The notes under the pieces are model-generated. The model searched no databases. It was not told the DNA's origin and saw only the letters and a program-made list of their open reading frames with translations. Of a stretch of DNA of 64,000 nt, positions 42,776 to 51,493 are shown one piece after another. A program made the translations under genes and the position numbers. The stretch lies in contig JAECRL010000014.1 of NCBI GenBank assembly GCA_016000265.1, positions 41,197 to 105,196 on the forward strand, in the 5' to 3' direction. This DNA is from Burkholderiales bacterium (GTDB lineage: Bacteria; Pseudomonadota; Gammaproteobacteria; Burkholderiales; Burkholderiaceae_C). Positions within the stretch are counted from its first letter, which is position 1; every line of letters starts with the position of its first letter.

Positions 42776-44500
42776 ATGAAACTCATCACCCGAGACGTTC
42801 CCCCACGCACCGCCTGGGCCCTGGAGCAAGCCGGCGTGTCGCCGCTGATGGCGCGCCTGTTCGCCGCCCGCGGCATCCGCCAGCCCGATGACCTCGACGA
42901 CAGCCCCGCCCGGCTGCTGCCCCCCGCCCAGTTGCGCGGCACCCAGGCCGCCGCCACGCTGCTGGCGGACGCCATCGAGCAAGGCAAACGCATCTGCATC
43001 GTGGCCGACTACGACTGCGATGGCGCCACCGCCTGCGCCACGGGCCTGCGCGGCCTGGCCCTGCTGGGGGCGCGCCCGGATCGGCTGAGCTACGTCGTGC
43101 CCGACCGCGCCGTGCACGGCTACGGCCTGACGCCGCCCATCGTGGAGCTGGTCCGCGCCCGCCAGGCCGACATCCTGGTCACCGTGGACAACGGCATGGC
43201 CAGCCACGAAGCCGTGACGCTGGCGCGCTCGCTGGGCATGCAGGTGCTCATCACCGACCACCACCTCCCGGTGATCCGCGACGACGGCACGGTCAGCCTG
43301 CCCGAAGCCGACGTGATCGTGAACCCCAACCAGCCCGACTGCGCCTTCCCCAGCAAGGCCCTGGTCGGCGTGGGCGTGATGTTCTACGTGCTGCTGGCCC
43401 TGCGCGCAGAACGGCGCCAGCGCGGCGCCTTCGACGCCAGCAACCAGCCTCGCATCGACAGCCTGCTGGACCTCGTGGCACTCGGCACCATCGCCGACGT
43501 CGGGCGCCTGGACGACAACAACCGCCGCCTGGTCGGCATGGGCCTCAAGCGCATCCGCAGCGGGCGCATGCAGCCGGGCATCGCCGCGCTGTTCGCCGCC
43601 GCCGGTCGCGACCCGGAACGCGCCACCAGCCAGGACTTCGGCTTCGCGCTCGGCCCCCGCGTCAACGCCGCGGGTCGCCTGGCCGAAATGGGCCTGGGCA
43701 TCGAGTGCCTGCTGACCGACAACCGCCTGCACGCCAGCGAACTGGCGCGCCAGCTCGACGCCATCAACCGCGAGCGCCGCGAACTGGAGTCGGGCATGCG
43801 CGAACAGGCCGAGATGCTGCTCGAATCGCTCCTGCCCGAAGGCGAGCCCCCCGCGGCCATCGCCTTGTTCGACCCCGACTTCCACGAAGGCGTGGTCGGC
43901 ATCGTGGCCTCGCGCCTCAAAGACCGGCTGCACCGCCCGACCTTCGTGTTCGCCCTGGGCCAGGATGGCCTGCTCAAAGGATCCGGCCGCTCCATCCCGG
44001 GCTTTCACCTGCGCGACGCGCTCGACCTGGTGAGCAAGCGCCACCCGGGCCTGCTGCGCAAGTTCGGGGGCCACGCCATGGCCGCGGGCTGCACCCTGGA
44101 CGAAGCCGACTTCGAGACCTTCGAGGCCGCGTTCGGGCGGGTCGCGCGCGAGGGACTGGACGCGAGCCTGCTGGCGCGGCAGCTGCAAACCGACGGCGCG
44201 CTCGAGCCGCAGTGGTTCACGCCAGGGGCCGTCGCAGAAATGGACGCCGCCGTGTGGGGCCCCGGCTTCGAGGCGCCCGTCTTCTGCGACGAGGTGGAGG
44301 TGCTCAACCAGCGCCTGGTGGGCGAGCGCCACCTCAAGCTCAGCTTGCGACTGCAAGGCGAGGTGCGCGACGGGATCTGGTTCGGCCGCACCGAGCCGGT
44401 GCCGGCGCGCACGCAACTGGCTTATCGCCTCAGCCTGGACGAATTCCAGGGGCGACAGCGCGTGCAGATGGTGGTGGAGGGCATGGCCGACGAGGCCTGA
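42776..44500 (+). CDS. recJ: Single-strand-specific 5'-3' exonuclease RecJ
   Basis: RecJ degrades single-stranded DNA 5' to 3' in recombination and mismatch repair. The 574-residue length is typical. DHH-family metal motifs are visible: VADYDCDGATA, VTVDNGMASHEA, ITDHHLP, and LVALGTIADVGRL, with the DHHA1 part showing GFHLRDALDLV and FGGHAMAAGCTL. The C-terminal oligonucleotide-binding part covers about residues 460-570. The stop is 2 bases from the convergent flgN stop. Confidence 0.96.
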   Translation: MKLITRDVPPRTAWALEQAGVSPLMARLFAARGIRQPDDLDDSPARLLPPAQLRGTQAAATLLADAIEQGKRICIVADYDCDGATACATGLRGLALLGARPDRLSYVVPDRAVHGYGLTPPIVELVRARQADILVTVDNGMASHEAVTLARSLGMQVLITDHHLPVIRDDGTVSLPEADVIVNPNQPDCAFPSKALVGVGVMFYVLLALRAERRQRGAFDASNQPRIDSLLDLVALGTIADVGRLDDNNRRLVGMGLKRIRSGRMQPGIAALFAAAGRDPERATSQDFGFALGPRVNAAGRLAEMGLGIECLLTDNRLHASELARQLDAINRERRELESGMREQAEMLLESLLPEGEPPAAIALFDPDFHEGVVGIVASRLKDRLHRPTFVFALGQDGLLKGSGRSIPGFHLRDALDLVSKRHPGLLRKFGGHAMAAGCTLDEADFETFEAAFGRVAREGLDASLLARQLQTDGALEPQWFTPGAVAEMDAAVWGPGFEAPVFCDEVEVLNQRLVGERHLKLSLRLQGEVRDGIWFGRTEPVPARTQLAYRLSLDEFQGRQRVQMVVEGMADEA

Positions 44501-44502
44501 GC

Positions 44503-44883
44503 TCAGCGGTAAGCCCGCAGGGCGCGTGCGGCGGCGGTTTGAGCCGGGGCGCCCGAGCCCACGCCGGGTGCGTCGGGGAACAGCGCGCCCAGCGTGCGCC
44601 CGAACGACGCGCTGGCGCGGTGCACGGCCTGTTGCTGCTGCATGCAGCGCGCGCGCACGTGGCCCAGGCGCTGAAGCTGCGCCTCGGAGAGCGGCGGCCC
44701 GCCTTGCGCGGCCTGCTGGAGGCGGCCCAGGGACTGCGCCAGGCTGTGTTGCAGGGCTTGAGACCGCTGTTCGATGAGGTCGGTGTCGTTGGAGGCGAGG
44801 GCCTCGTCCAGCGCAGACAAGCGGGCGTCGATCTCAACCAGGCAGGCCGAGATCGGGTCCGCGGTCTCTCGCGTGGCTTGCAT
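44503..44883 (-). CDS. flgN: FlgN-like flagellar chaperone
   Basis: FlgN binds FlgK and FlgL before export. The 126-residue protein is mostly helical (ACLVEIDARLSALDEALASN, LSEAQLQRLGHVRARCMQQQQ), with an Ala-rich C-terminus. Sequence alone is weak. The call rests on its helical character, its length, and its position three bases after flgM and in the same direction. Confidence 0.72.
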   Translation of the reverse strand: MQATRETADPISACLVEIDARLSALDEALASNDTDLIEQRSQALQHSLAQSLGRLQQAAQGGPPLSEAQLQRLGHVRARCMQQQQAVHRASASFGRTLGALFPDAPGVGSGAPAQTAAARALRAYR

Positions 44884-44886
44884 GGA

Positions 44887-45192
44887 TCAGGCCTGCTTGC
44901 GTTGCAGCAGTTCCCGGGCGTTGCTGATCAGCTTGTCGGCGATCACCTCGGGGTTGGCTTTGTAGCTGCCGTCGTCGATGGCCTGCTTGACGCGGGACAC
45001 CTTCGCCATGTCCATGACACCGTCGCCGCCTGCCATGAGGCCGGTCGCGGACGTGGACAGCGTGACTTTTGCACTCTGGCTGATGGCCTCATCCGTGGAT
45101 GATGCTTTGCCCGAGGCGTTGGTCGACGCGGCCCCTTCCGTTCGGGGGCTGACACCGCCGAGCGCCTTGTCAATGGGGTTGCCGATTTTCAT
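44887..45192 (-). CDS. flgM: Anti-sigma-28 factor FlgM
   Basis: FlgM holds the flagellar sigma factor FliA until the hook is complete and FlgM is exported. The 101-residue protein starts MKIGNPIDKALGG, has a Ser/Thr/Ala-rich flexible middle, and ends with the sigma-binding part VSRVKQAIDDGSYKANPEVIADKLISNARELL. AGGAG lies upstream of the ATG, and a FliA-type promoter is 46-72 bases upstream. Confidence 0.93.
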   Translation of the reverse strand: MKIGNPIDKALGGVSPRTEGAASTNASGKASSTDEAISQSAKVTLSTSATGLMAGGDGVMDMAKVSRVKQAIDDGSYKANPEVIADKLISNARELLQRKQA

Positions 45193-45237
45193 GATGTACT
45201 CCTAGAACCCGGCGAAAACCGAGTGGTGACATCCGCG

Positions 45238-45264
45238 ATATCGACGCGGCTGGGGGCGACTTTA
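45238..45264 (-). promoter_or_regulatory. Sigma-28 (FliA) promoter of flgM
   Basis: On the minus strand, TAAAGTCG and GTCGATAT are separated by exactly 11 bases. The consensus is TAAAGTTT-N11-GCCGATAA, so each half matches six of eight. It lies in the 130-base gap between flgA and flgM and would let FliA drive its own inhibitor. Confidence 0.75.
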
Positions 45265-45322
45265 GACCCAAATGGCCCAGCCCCCCTGCTCGCGGGGGTG
45301 AGATTGGCAATAATTTGTGGCG

Positions 45323-46114
45323 TCACAGGGTGACCTCCACCAACCGGTCGCCCACCGGCTGGGCGCACAGGACGCGTCCGGCTTCGGTTCGCACGCGGGT
45401 GCAGCGCCCCTCGTCTCCGTGTCCCAGGGCCACGGCCTCGGAGCCCACCTGGAAGCCCGGCCCCCGCACCGTCAGGCGAACGGGGTCGCCCGCGGCGAAC
45501 CAGCGGCGTGATTTCACGTCGTCCTGGCGCAGGCTCTGCCCCGCCGAGACGGCCTTGACGACCGTGCGCCCCACGATTTCGTTGGCCTGCACCAAAGCGG
45601 GCGAACCCGAGGCGGCCAGGTCGACTTCGGCCAGGACCACGTCGGCCTGGTTGACGATGTTGCCCGGGCGCAGTGGCACCGCCGCGACCAGGGCCTGGCC
45701 CCAGACCTTGACGGTCACGGGCCAGTAGACGTTCCAGCGCACGGGGCCCTGCTCGCAGCGCAGCCCCACGCGGGCGCGGCCCCACAAAGCGGTGCCATCG
45801 GGCACGTAGGCCTTGACCTTGTCGCAAGGTGCCAGTTTCAAACGGGGGTCGAGCTGGCCCAGGGCCACCTCCACGCGCCAGGGGGTGCGGTTGCGCGCGG
45901 CGGCGTCGCTGCCCTGCGGCAAGGGTTGTTGGTGGAGCAGGCCTTCAACCTGCGCCTGCAGGCCAACGGCGGCCGGTGCGCCTGGTGCGGCCCCTTGTGA
46001 TGCCCCGTGTGATACCCCTTGTGCGCCCCCCTGAGCCGCAGCCAGGGCCGACAGGAGGGTCAGCGCCAGCGCGGTGCTGGCGCGCGAGAGGAGTTGGGGG
46101 GCGGGCGAGTCCAT
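45323..46114 (-). CDS. flgA: Flagellar P-ring assembly chaperone FlgA
   Basis: FlgA assists FlgI polymerisation in the periplasm. The 263-residue protein has a signal peptide (STALALTLLSALAAAQG) followed by a Gly/Ala-rich stretch. The SAF domain is in the C-terminal half: LAAVPLRPG-like VAAVPLRPGNIVNQADVVLAEVDLA, IVGRTVVKAVSAGQSLRQDDV and GDPVRLTVRGPGFQV. The ATG at 46114 follows from the signal peptide position. It is divergent from flgB and precedes flgM in the same direction. Confidence 0.92.
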   Translation of the reverse strand: MDSPAPQLLSRASTALALTLLSALAAAQGGAQGVSHGASQGAAPGAPAAVGLQAQVEGLLHQQPLPQGSDAAARNRTPWRVEVALGQLDPRLKLAPCDKVKAYVPDGTALWGRARVGLRCEQGPVRWNVYWPVTVKVWGQALVAAVPLRPGNIVNQADVVLAEVDLAASGSPALVQANEIVGRTVVKAVSAGQSLRQDDVKSRRWFAAGDPVRLTVRGPGFQVGSEAVALGHGDEGRCTRVRTEAGRVLCAQPVGDRLVEVTL

Positions 46115-46275
46115 GTGCTCAATGTAGGGAGGCGACGGGCGCAGCAAGGGTCGGAAATGCGCGGGGTTTGGGGCTTTATTTCGGCTCATGTTTGGCCGCC
46201 ATGAGATCAACATCCCCCTCACGCTGCGTTGAACCGCATCCGCCCCACGGATCGGTCTGCCGGAGGACCCTCACC

Positions 46276-46713
46276 ATGCTGAATCGACTCACTGAATCGC
46301 TGAACTTCCAGGCCACCGCGCTGTCGCTGCGGTCGGAGCGCCAGCGCCTGATCGCCAGCAACATCGCCAACGGCGACACGCCCGGCTACACCGCACGCGA
46401 CTTCAACTTCTCCGACGCCCTGCGCCAGGCCACCGGCCAGCGCTCGGCGGGCCCGTCCAGCCTGGCGCCCAGCACGGTGCGCATGGCCACGGCGCACGCC
46501 GGCCACCTCGGACTCAATGGCCGCCCGGCCGGCAGCGCCAACCAGGCCGAGCTGAGCTACGCCAGCAACGCCCAGACGAACCTGGACAACAACACGGTGG
46601 ACATGGACCGCGAACGCGCCAGCTTCGCCGACAACACCGTGCGCTACGAGGCCACCCTGCGCTTCATCAACGGCTCGGTTCGCACCCTCAACTCGGCCAT
46701 CACCGGCCAGTGA
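46276..46713 (+). CDS. flgB: Flagellar proximal rod protein FlgB
   Basis: The 145-residue rod protein has the family N-terminus with RQRLIASNIANGDTPGYTARDFNF and a C-terminus with NTVDMDRERASFADNTVRYEATLRFIN. GGAGGA lies upstream of the ATG at 46276. It opens the flgB-flgL operon. The 161-base gap to flgA contains an imperfect regulatory region with an inverted CTCATG / CATGAG (46185-46205) but no clear promoter. Confidence 0.95.
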   Translation: MLNRLTESLNFQATALSLRSERQRLIASNIANGDTPGYTARDFNFSDALRQATGQRSAGPSSLAPSTVRMATAHAGHLGLNGRPAGSANQAELSYASNAQTNLDNNTVDMDRERASFADNTVRYEATLRFINGSVRTLNSAITGQ

Positions 46714-46733
46714 AGCCGTAACAGGAGACCGCC

Positions 46734-47144
46734 ATGTCGATGTTCAAGATCTTCAACGTCTCGGGCAGCGCCGTCAGCGCCCAGACCCAGCGACTCAACA
46801 TCGTGGCCTCCAACCTGGCCAACGCCGACAGCGTGGCCGGCCCCGACCGCCAGCCCTACAAGGCCCGCCAGGTGGTCTTCAGCACCACGCCGATGGGCGA
46901 GATGGGCACGGCCGGCGTCTCGGTTTCCCAGATCACGGAAGACAACACCCCGGGGCGTCGCCTGCACGACCCCAAGCACCCCCAGGCCGACGCCGAGGGC
47001 TACGTCACCTACAGCAACGTGAACGCGGTCGAGGAGATGGTCAACATGATCTCGGCGTCGCGCTCCTATCAAAACAACGTCGAGGTGATGAACACCGCCA
47101 AGACGCTGCTGATGAAGACCCTGCAGATGGGCCAGGGCGGCTGA
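46734..47144 (+). CDS. flgC: Flagellar proximal rod protein FlgC
   Basis: The 136-residue rod protein begins MSMFKIFNVSGSAVSAQTQRLNIVASNLANADS, typical of FlgC, and ends with VNAVEEMVNMISASRSYQNNVEVMNTAKTLLMKTLQMG. CAGGAGA is upstream. It lies 20 bases after flgB. Confidence 0.96.
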   Translation: MSMFKIFNVSGSAVSAQTQRLNIVASNLANADSVAGPDRQPYKARQVVFSTTPMGEMGTAGVSVSQITEDNTPGRRLHDPKHPQADAEGYVTYSNVNAVEEMVNMISASRSYQNNVEVMNTAKTLLMKTLQMGQGG

Positions 47145-47189
47145 TCGCCCCCGCCTCTGACCCCATGACCCGGTGAAGAAGGACACACC

Positions 47190-47843
47190 ATGAGCACCAT
47201 CAACACAGCCAGCGGCGCCAGCGCAGCCACCTCGGCGGCCAGCACCAGCGCGACGACGAAGGCCAACGAGGCCTCGGATCGCTTCCTCAAGCTGCTGGTC
47301 ACGCAGATGCAGAACCAGGACCCGCTCAACCCGATGGACAACGCCCAGGTCACCAGCCAGATGGCTCAGATCAACACGGTCACCGGCATCGACAAGCTCA
47401 ACACCACGATGACCTCGGTCAACACCAGCCTGTCGCAGATGCAGATGCTGCAAGGCTCCTCCCTGGTCGGACGCGAGGTGCTCATCGAGGGCAACAAGGT
47501 CAACCTCGACAGCAAGGGCAAGGCCAGCGCAGGCTACGAGCTGTCCTCGGCGGCCACCTCCGTGAAGATCGACATCGTCGACGCCGGCGGCGCGGTCGTC
47601 GACTCCATCACGCAGACCAACAAGGCCTCGGGTCGCCAGGGCTTCGAGTGGGCGCCCAAGGAGGGCATGCCCACCAGTGGCCTGAGCTTCAAGGTCACGG
47701 CCACCAGCGGCACCAAGGCGGTCACGTCGACCCCCTTGATGACCGACCTGGTCAACGCCATCACGACGAGCAATGGGGCCCTCACCCTGGAGCTGAGCAA
47801 CGGTGGCACCGTCGCTTACGGCCAGGTCAAGGCGGTTTCCTGA
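47190..47843 (+). CDS. flgD: Flagellar hook cap protein FlgD
   Basis: FlgD caps the growing hook. The 217-residue protein shows the FlgD N-terminal signature RFLKLLVTQMQNQDPLNPMDNAQVTSQMAQ, then SSLVGREVLIEG and an Ig-like C-terminal region with FEWAPKEGMPTSG and ELSNGGTVAYGQVKAV. AAGGA is upstream of the ATG. Confidence 0.95.
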   Translation: MSTINTASGASAATSAASTSATTKANEASDRFLKLLVTQMQNQDPLNPMDNAQVTSQMAQINTVTGIDKLNTTMTSVNTSLSQMQMLQGSSLVGREVLIEGNKVNLDSKGKASAGYELSSAATSVKIDIVDAGGAVVDSITQTNKASGRQGFEWAPKEGMPTSGLSFKVTATSGTKAVTSTPLMTDLVNAITTSNGALTLELSNGGTVAYGQVKAVS

Positions 47844-47874
47844 TTCACCCAGCAGCACCCGAAAGGACAACACC

Positions 47875-49146
47875 ATGGGCTTCCAGCAAGGTCTCTCCGG
47901 TCTCAACGTCTCCAGCAAGAACCTGGAGGTGATCGGCAACAACGTGGCCAACGCCAACACCTATGGCGCCAAAACCGCCCGGGCCGAGTTCGCCGACATG
48001 TACGCCGCCTCGCTGGGTGGCTCCGGCAGCAACGGGGTGGGCATCGGCGCGCGCGTCTCCACCGTGGCGCAGCAGTTCACGCAGGGCAACATCAGCACCA
48101 CGGCCAACAGCCTGGACGTGGCCATCAACGGCCGCGGCTTCTTCGGCCTGCTGACGCCGGAAGGCCAGTACGTCTACTCCCGCAACGGCCAGTTCAAGCG
48201 CGACGCCGACGGCTACCTCGTCAACAACGAGCGCCACCAACTGCTGGGCCGCATGCTCGACGACAACGGCAACGTCGTGTCCTCGCAAACGCCCATCCGC
48301 CTGACGAACGACACCTCGCCGCCGCAACCCGCCGAGCGCATCACCCTGGCGCTCAACCTCAAGGCCGACGCGCCGGTGAAGTCCGGTGCGGTCGACCTGG
48401 ACGTGGCCTCCACCTACGACTTCGTGACCTCGCAGTCGGTCTACGGTGACAACGGCGTGCCCATCACCGTGAACTACTACTTCCGCAAGGAAACCGCCGC
48501 CGTGGCCGCCAACCCGAGCGCCGTGCCGCCCGTGGCCGCCGCGGGTGGGCAGTGGGGCGTGTACATGTCGGCCAACGGCGCACCGCTGCCGTCCGACCCG
48601 CCCACCCGCGTGGGCACCCTGTCGTTCTCAGCCTCGGGCATCCCCACGGGCACGACCACCCTGACCCTGCACGACATCCCCGGTGGCGCCAACGGCCAGC
48701 CGCTGACGGGCGTGGAGCTCGACCTGGCCGGCGCCACCGAATACGCCGGCAACTTCTCGGTGCGCGAGCTCAGCGGGGGGGGCTACGCCGAGGGCAACCT
48801 GTCGGACTTCGTGATCGAAACCGACGGCACCGTCAAGGCCCGCTACACCAACGGCCAGTCCAAAGCCATCGCGCAGATGGAGCTGACGGACTTCCGCAAC
48901 CTCAACGGCCTGCAGCCCATCGGCGGCAACGAGTGGAAGCCCACCCAGGCGGCGGGCGCCAAGGTGGACGGTGTGCCCGGCTCCGGCGTGTTCGGCCTGT
49001 TGCAAGCCGGTGCGCTGGAGGAGTCCAACGTGGACCTGACCGGCGAGCTGGTCAACATGATCGTGGCGCAGCGGGCCTACCAGGCCAACGCGCAGACCAT
49101 CAAGACCGAAGACCAGGTGCTGCAGACCCTGGTGAACCTGAAGTAA
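47875..49146 (+). CDS. flgE: Flagellar hook protein FlgE
   Basis: This 423-residue protein builds the hook. The N-terminal helix has MGFQQGLSGLNVSSKNLEVIGNNVANANTYG, the middle has the hook-specific domains, and the C-terminus has GALEESNVDLTGELVNMIVAQRAYQANAQTIKTEDQVLQTLVNLK. GAAAGGACA lies upstream of the ATG at 47875, which I chose over an in-frame earlier start in flgD. Confidence 0.96.
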   Translation: MGFQQGLSGLNVSSKNLEVIGNNVANANTYGAKTARAEFADMYAASLGGSGSNGVGIGARVSTVAQQFTQGNISTTANSLDVAINGRGFFGLLTPEGQYVYSRNGQFKRDADGYLVNNERHQLLGRMLDDNGNVVSSQTPIRLTNDTSPPQPAERITLALNLKADAPVKSGAVDLDVASTYDFVTSQSVYGDNGVPITVNYYFRKETAAVAANPSAVPPVAAAGGQWGVYMSANGAPLPSDPPTRVGTLSFSASGIPTGTTTLTLHDIPGGANGQPLTGVELDLAGATEYAGNFSVRELSGGGYAEGNLSDFVIETDGTVKARYTNGQSKAIAQMELTDFRNLNGLQPIGGNEWKPTQAAGAKVDGVPGSGVFGLLQAGALEESNVDLTGELVNMIVAQRAYQANAQTIKTEDQVLQTLVNLK

Positions 49147-49189
49147 CGACGTCAAGCCAGGCGCCCAACGCACCTGACAGGAGCCCCCC

Positions 49190-49912
49190 ATGGACCGCAT
49201 GATCTACCTCAGCATGGCTGGCGCGAAAACCAACTTCGCGCAGCAAGAGGTGCTGGCCAACAACCTGGCCAACGTCAGCACGACGGGGTTCCGCGCCGAG
49301 CTGCACGCCGTGCGCGCCGTGCCGGTGCGGGGCGACGGCGCCTCCACCCGGGTCTACTCCCTGGAGACGACGGTGGGCTACGACGACAGCGCGGGCAACA
49401 TCACGGTGACCAACCGCCCGCTGGACGTGGCGATGATGGGCAAGTCCTGGCTGAGCGTGCAGGGCCTGGACGGCACCGAGGCCTACACCCGCAGCGGCCA
49501 CTTCATGGTCGACAACCAGGGCAACCTGGTCACGCCAGAGGGGCTGCAGGTGCTGGGCGATGGCGGCCCGATCAACCTGCCGCCCAACACCCAACCCACC
49601 ATCGCCCCGGACGGCACCATCAGCGCCCGCGCCGCCAATGGCACGAGCCAGCCGGTGGGCCGCCTCAAGCTGGTCACCCCCGAAAACCGCCTGCAGCGCG
49701 GTGAAGACGGCCTGTTTCGCTCCCCCGATGGCGACCTGCCCGCGGACCCCAATGCGCGCCTGCAAGACGGCGCGCTGGAAGGCTCCAACGTCAACCCCAT
49801 CGAGACCATGGTCCAGATGATCGCCGCGCAGCGTCAGTACGAGACGCAGACGCGGATGATGCAGACGGCCGAGCAAAACGAGAAGTCCGCGTCACAACTG
49901 CTGTCGACCTGA
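49190..49912 (+). CDS. flgF: Flagellar distal rod protein FlgF
   Basis: The 240-residue protein begins MDRMIYLSMAGAKTNFAQQEVLANNLANVSTTGFRAEL, typical of FlgF, and ends with ALEGSNVNPIETMVQMIAAQRQYETQTRMMQTAEQNEKSASQLLS. GACAGGAG is upstream of the ATG. Confidence 0.96.
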   Translation: MDRMIYLSMAGAKTNFAQQEVLANNLANVSTTGFRAELHAVRAVPVRGDGASTRVYSLETTVGYDDSAGNITVTNRPLDVAMMGKSWLSVQGLDGTEAYTRSGHFMVDNQGNLVTPEGLQVLGDGGPINLPPNTQPTIAPDGTISARAANGTSQPVGRLKLVTPENRLQRGEDGLFRSPDGDLPADPNARLQDGALEGSNVNPIETMVQMIAAQRQYETQTRMMQTAEQNEKSASQLLST

Positions 49913-49958
49913 CGGCTGTCCACCCGATTGAGCGGCATCGCGCCGAAGGAGTTTCACC

Positions 49959-50744
49959 ATGATGCGTTCCCTGTGGGTATCGAAGTCCGGCATGGAAGCC
50001 CAGCAAACCCAGCTGGACCACATTTCGCACAACCTGGCCAACAGCGCCACGAACGGCTACAAGCAATCGCACGCCGTCTTCGAGGACCTGATGTACCAGA
50101 ACCTGCGCCAAAGCGGCGCGAGCGCATCGGACCAGACCACGCTGCCCACCGGGCTGCAGGCCGGCCTGGGGGTGCGCGCGGTGGCCACCTCGCGCCAGTT
50201 CACCCAGGGCAGCCTGCAGCAAACGGGCAACAACCTCGACGTGGCCATTCAGGGCAAGGGCTTCTTCGAGGTGACCCTGCCCGATGGCACCACGGGCTAC
50301 ACCCGCGACGGCGCCTTCCAGGTCGACAACCAGGGCCGCATCGTCACCAACAACGGCATGCCGGTGAACACGCAGGGCGCGACCATCCCGGCCAACGCCA
50401 CCAGCGTGACCATCGCCAACGACGGCACCATCAGCGTGACCGTGCCGGGCACGACCACGCCCCAGCGCATCGGCCAGTTCCAGCTCTCGGACTTCATCAA
50501 CCCCAACGGCCTGGACCCCAAGGGCCAGAACCTGTTTGCCGAGACCGCCGCTTCGGGCGCGCCCCAGTCGGGCAACCCCAACAACGACAACCTCGGCAGC
50601 CTGTCGCAAGGCTTTGTCGAGACGTCCAACGTCAACGTGGTGCAGGAGCTGGTGACCATGATCCAGACGCAGCGCGCCTACGAGCTCAACTCCAAGGCCA
50701 TCCAGACATCGGATCAGATGCTGGCCAAGCTGGCGCAAATCTGA
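49959..50744 (+). CDS. flgG: Flagellar distal rod protein FlgG
   Basis: The 261-residue protein begins MMRSLWVSKSGMEAQQTQLDHISHNLANSATNGYKQS, typical of FlgG, contains NNLDVAIQGKGFFEVTLPDGTTGYTRDGAF, and ends with NVVQELVTMIQTQRAYELNSKAIQTSDQMLAKLAQ. AAGGAG is upstream. The stop overlaps the flgH ATG by one base. Confidence 0.97.
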   Translation: MMRSLWVSKSGMEAQQTQLDHISHNLANSATNGYKQSHAVFEDLMYQNLRQSGASASDQTTLPTGLQAGLGVRAVATSRQFTQGSLQQTGNNLDVAIQGKGFFEVTLPDGTTGYTRDGAFQVDNQGRIVTNNGMPVNTQGATIPANATSVTIANDGTISVTVPGTTTPQRIGQFQLSDFINPNGLDPKGQNLFAETAASGAPQSGNPNNDNLGSLSQGFVETSNVNVVQELVTMIQTQRAYELNSKAIQTSDQMLAKLAQI

Positions 50745-51451
50745 TGAACACCACCGCCCTCCTCTCGCGCCGTGGCCCGAACAGCCTGGTGAACAGCCTG
50801 GTGGCCGCCGTCGCCGCCCTCGGCCTGGCCGGCTGCGAAACGCTCAGCCCCAAGGTCGACGTGGTGCAGCCCACCCAGGTGCGCCCCGTGGCCGCGGCCT
50901 ACGTGCCCGCCAGCAACGGCGCCATCTTCCAGCCCACGGCCTACCGCCCGCTCTACGAGAGCCACCGCGCGCGCATGGTGGGCGACATCATCACCATCAG
51001 CATCAGCGAGAACGTCACGGCCAAAGCCGAGACCACCAGCTCGATCGAGAAAAAGGGCTCGGTCGACAGCGCCATCTCGGGCGTGCCGCTGCTCAACCTG
51101 ACGCAGGTCGCCAAGCTGAGCGCCGAAGGCAGCAGCACCAACAAGTTCGATGGCAAGGGCAGCACCGAGGCCGTGAACAACTTCACGGGCTCGATCACCG
51201 CCAGCGTCGTGGAGGTGCTGCCCAACGGGCACCTGATCGTGGCCGGAGAAAAGCAGATCGGCGTGGGCAAGAACGTCGACGTGCTGCGTTTTTCAGGCCA
51301 GGTCGACCCCTACACCATCCAGCCTGGCAACACGGTGCGCTCCACCCAGGTGGCCAACGTGAGGGTCGAGCAGATGGGACGCGGCGCCCAGCATGAAGCC
51401 CAAGGAATAGGCTGGCTTGCGCGGTTCTTTTTGAACATTGCGCCGTTCTAA
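50744..51451 (+). CDS. flgH: Flagellar L-ring lipoprotein FlgH
   Basis: FlgH forms the outer-membrane L ring. The 235-residue protein has a signal peptide with lipobox GLAGC near residue 31. Then come YRPLYESHRARMVGDIITISISENVTAKAETTSS and the C-terminal LIVAGEKQIGVGKNVDVLRFSGQVDPYTIQPGNTVRSTQVANVRVE. The start overlaps the flgG stop. The open frame extends further upstream inside flgG but that part is not expected to be used. Confidence 0.96.
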   Translation: MNTTALLSRRGPNSLVNSLVAAVAALGLAGCETLSPKVDVVQPTQVRPVAAAYVPASNGAIFQPTAYRPLYESHRARMVGDIITISISENVTAKAETTSSIEKKGSVDSAISGVPLLNLTQVAKLSAEGSSTNKFDGKGSTEAVNNFTGSITASVVEVLPNGHLIVAGEKQIGVGKNVDVLRFSGQVDPYTIQPGNTVRSTQVANVRVEQMGRGAQHEAQGIGWLARFFLNIAPF

Positions 51452-51493
51452 AGGTCGAGACAATGGAGCCGAACCCCCCTGGAAGTCGGCACC

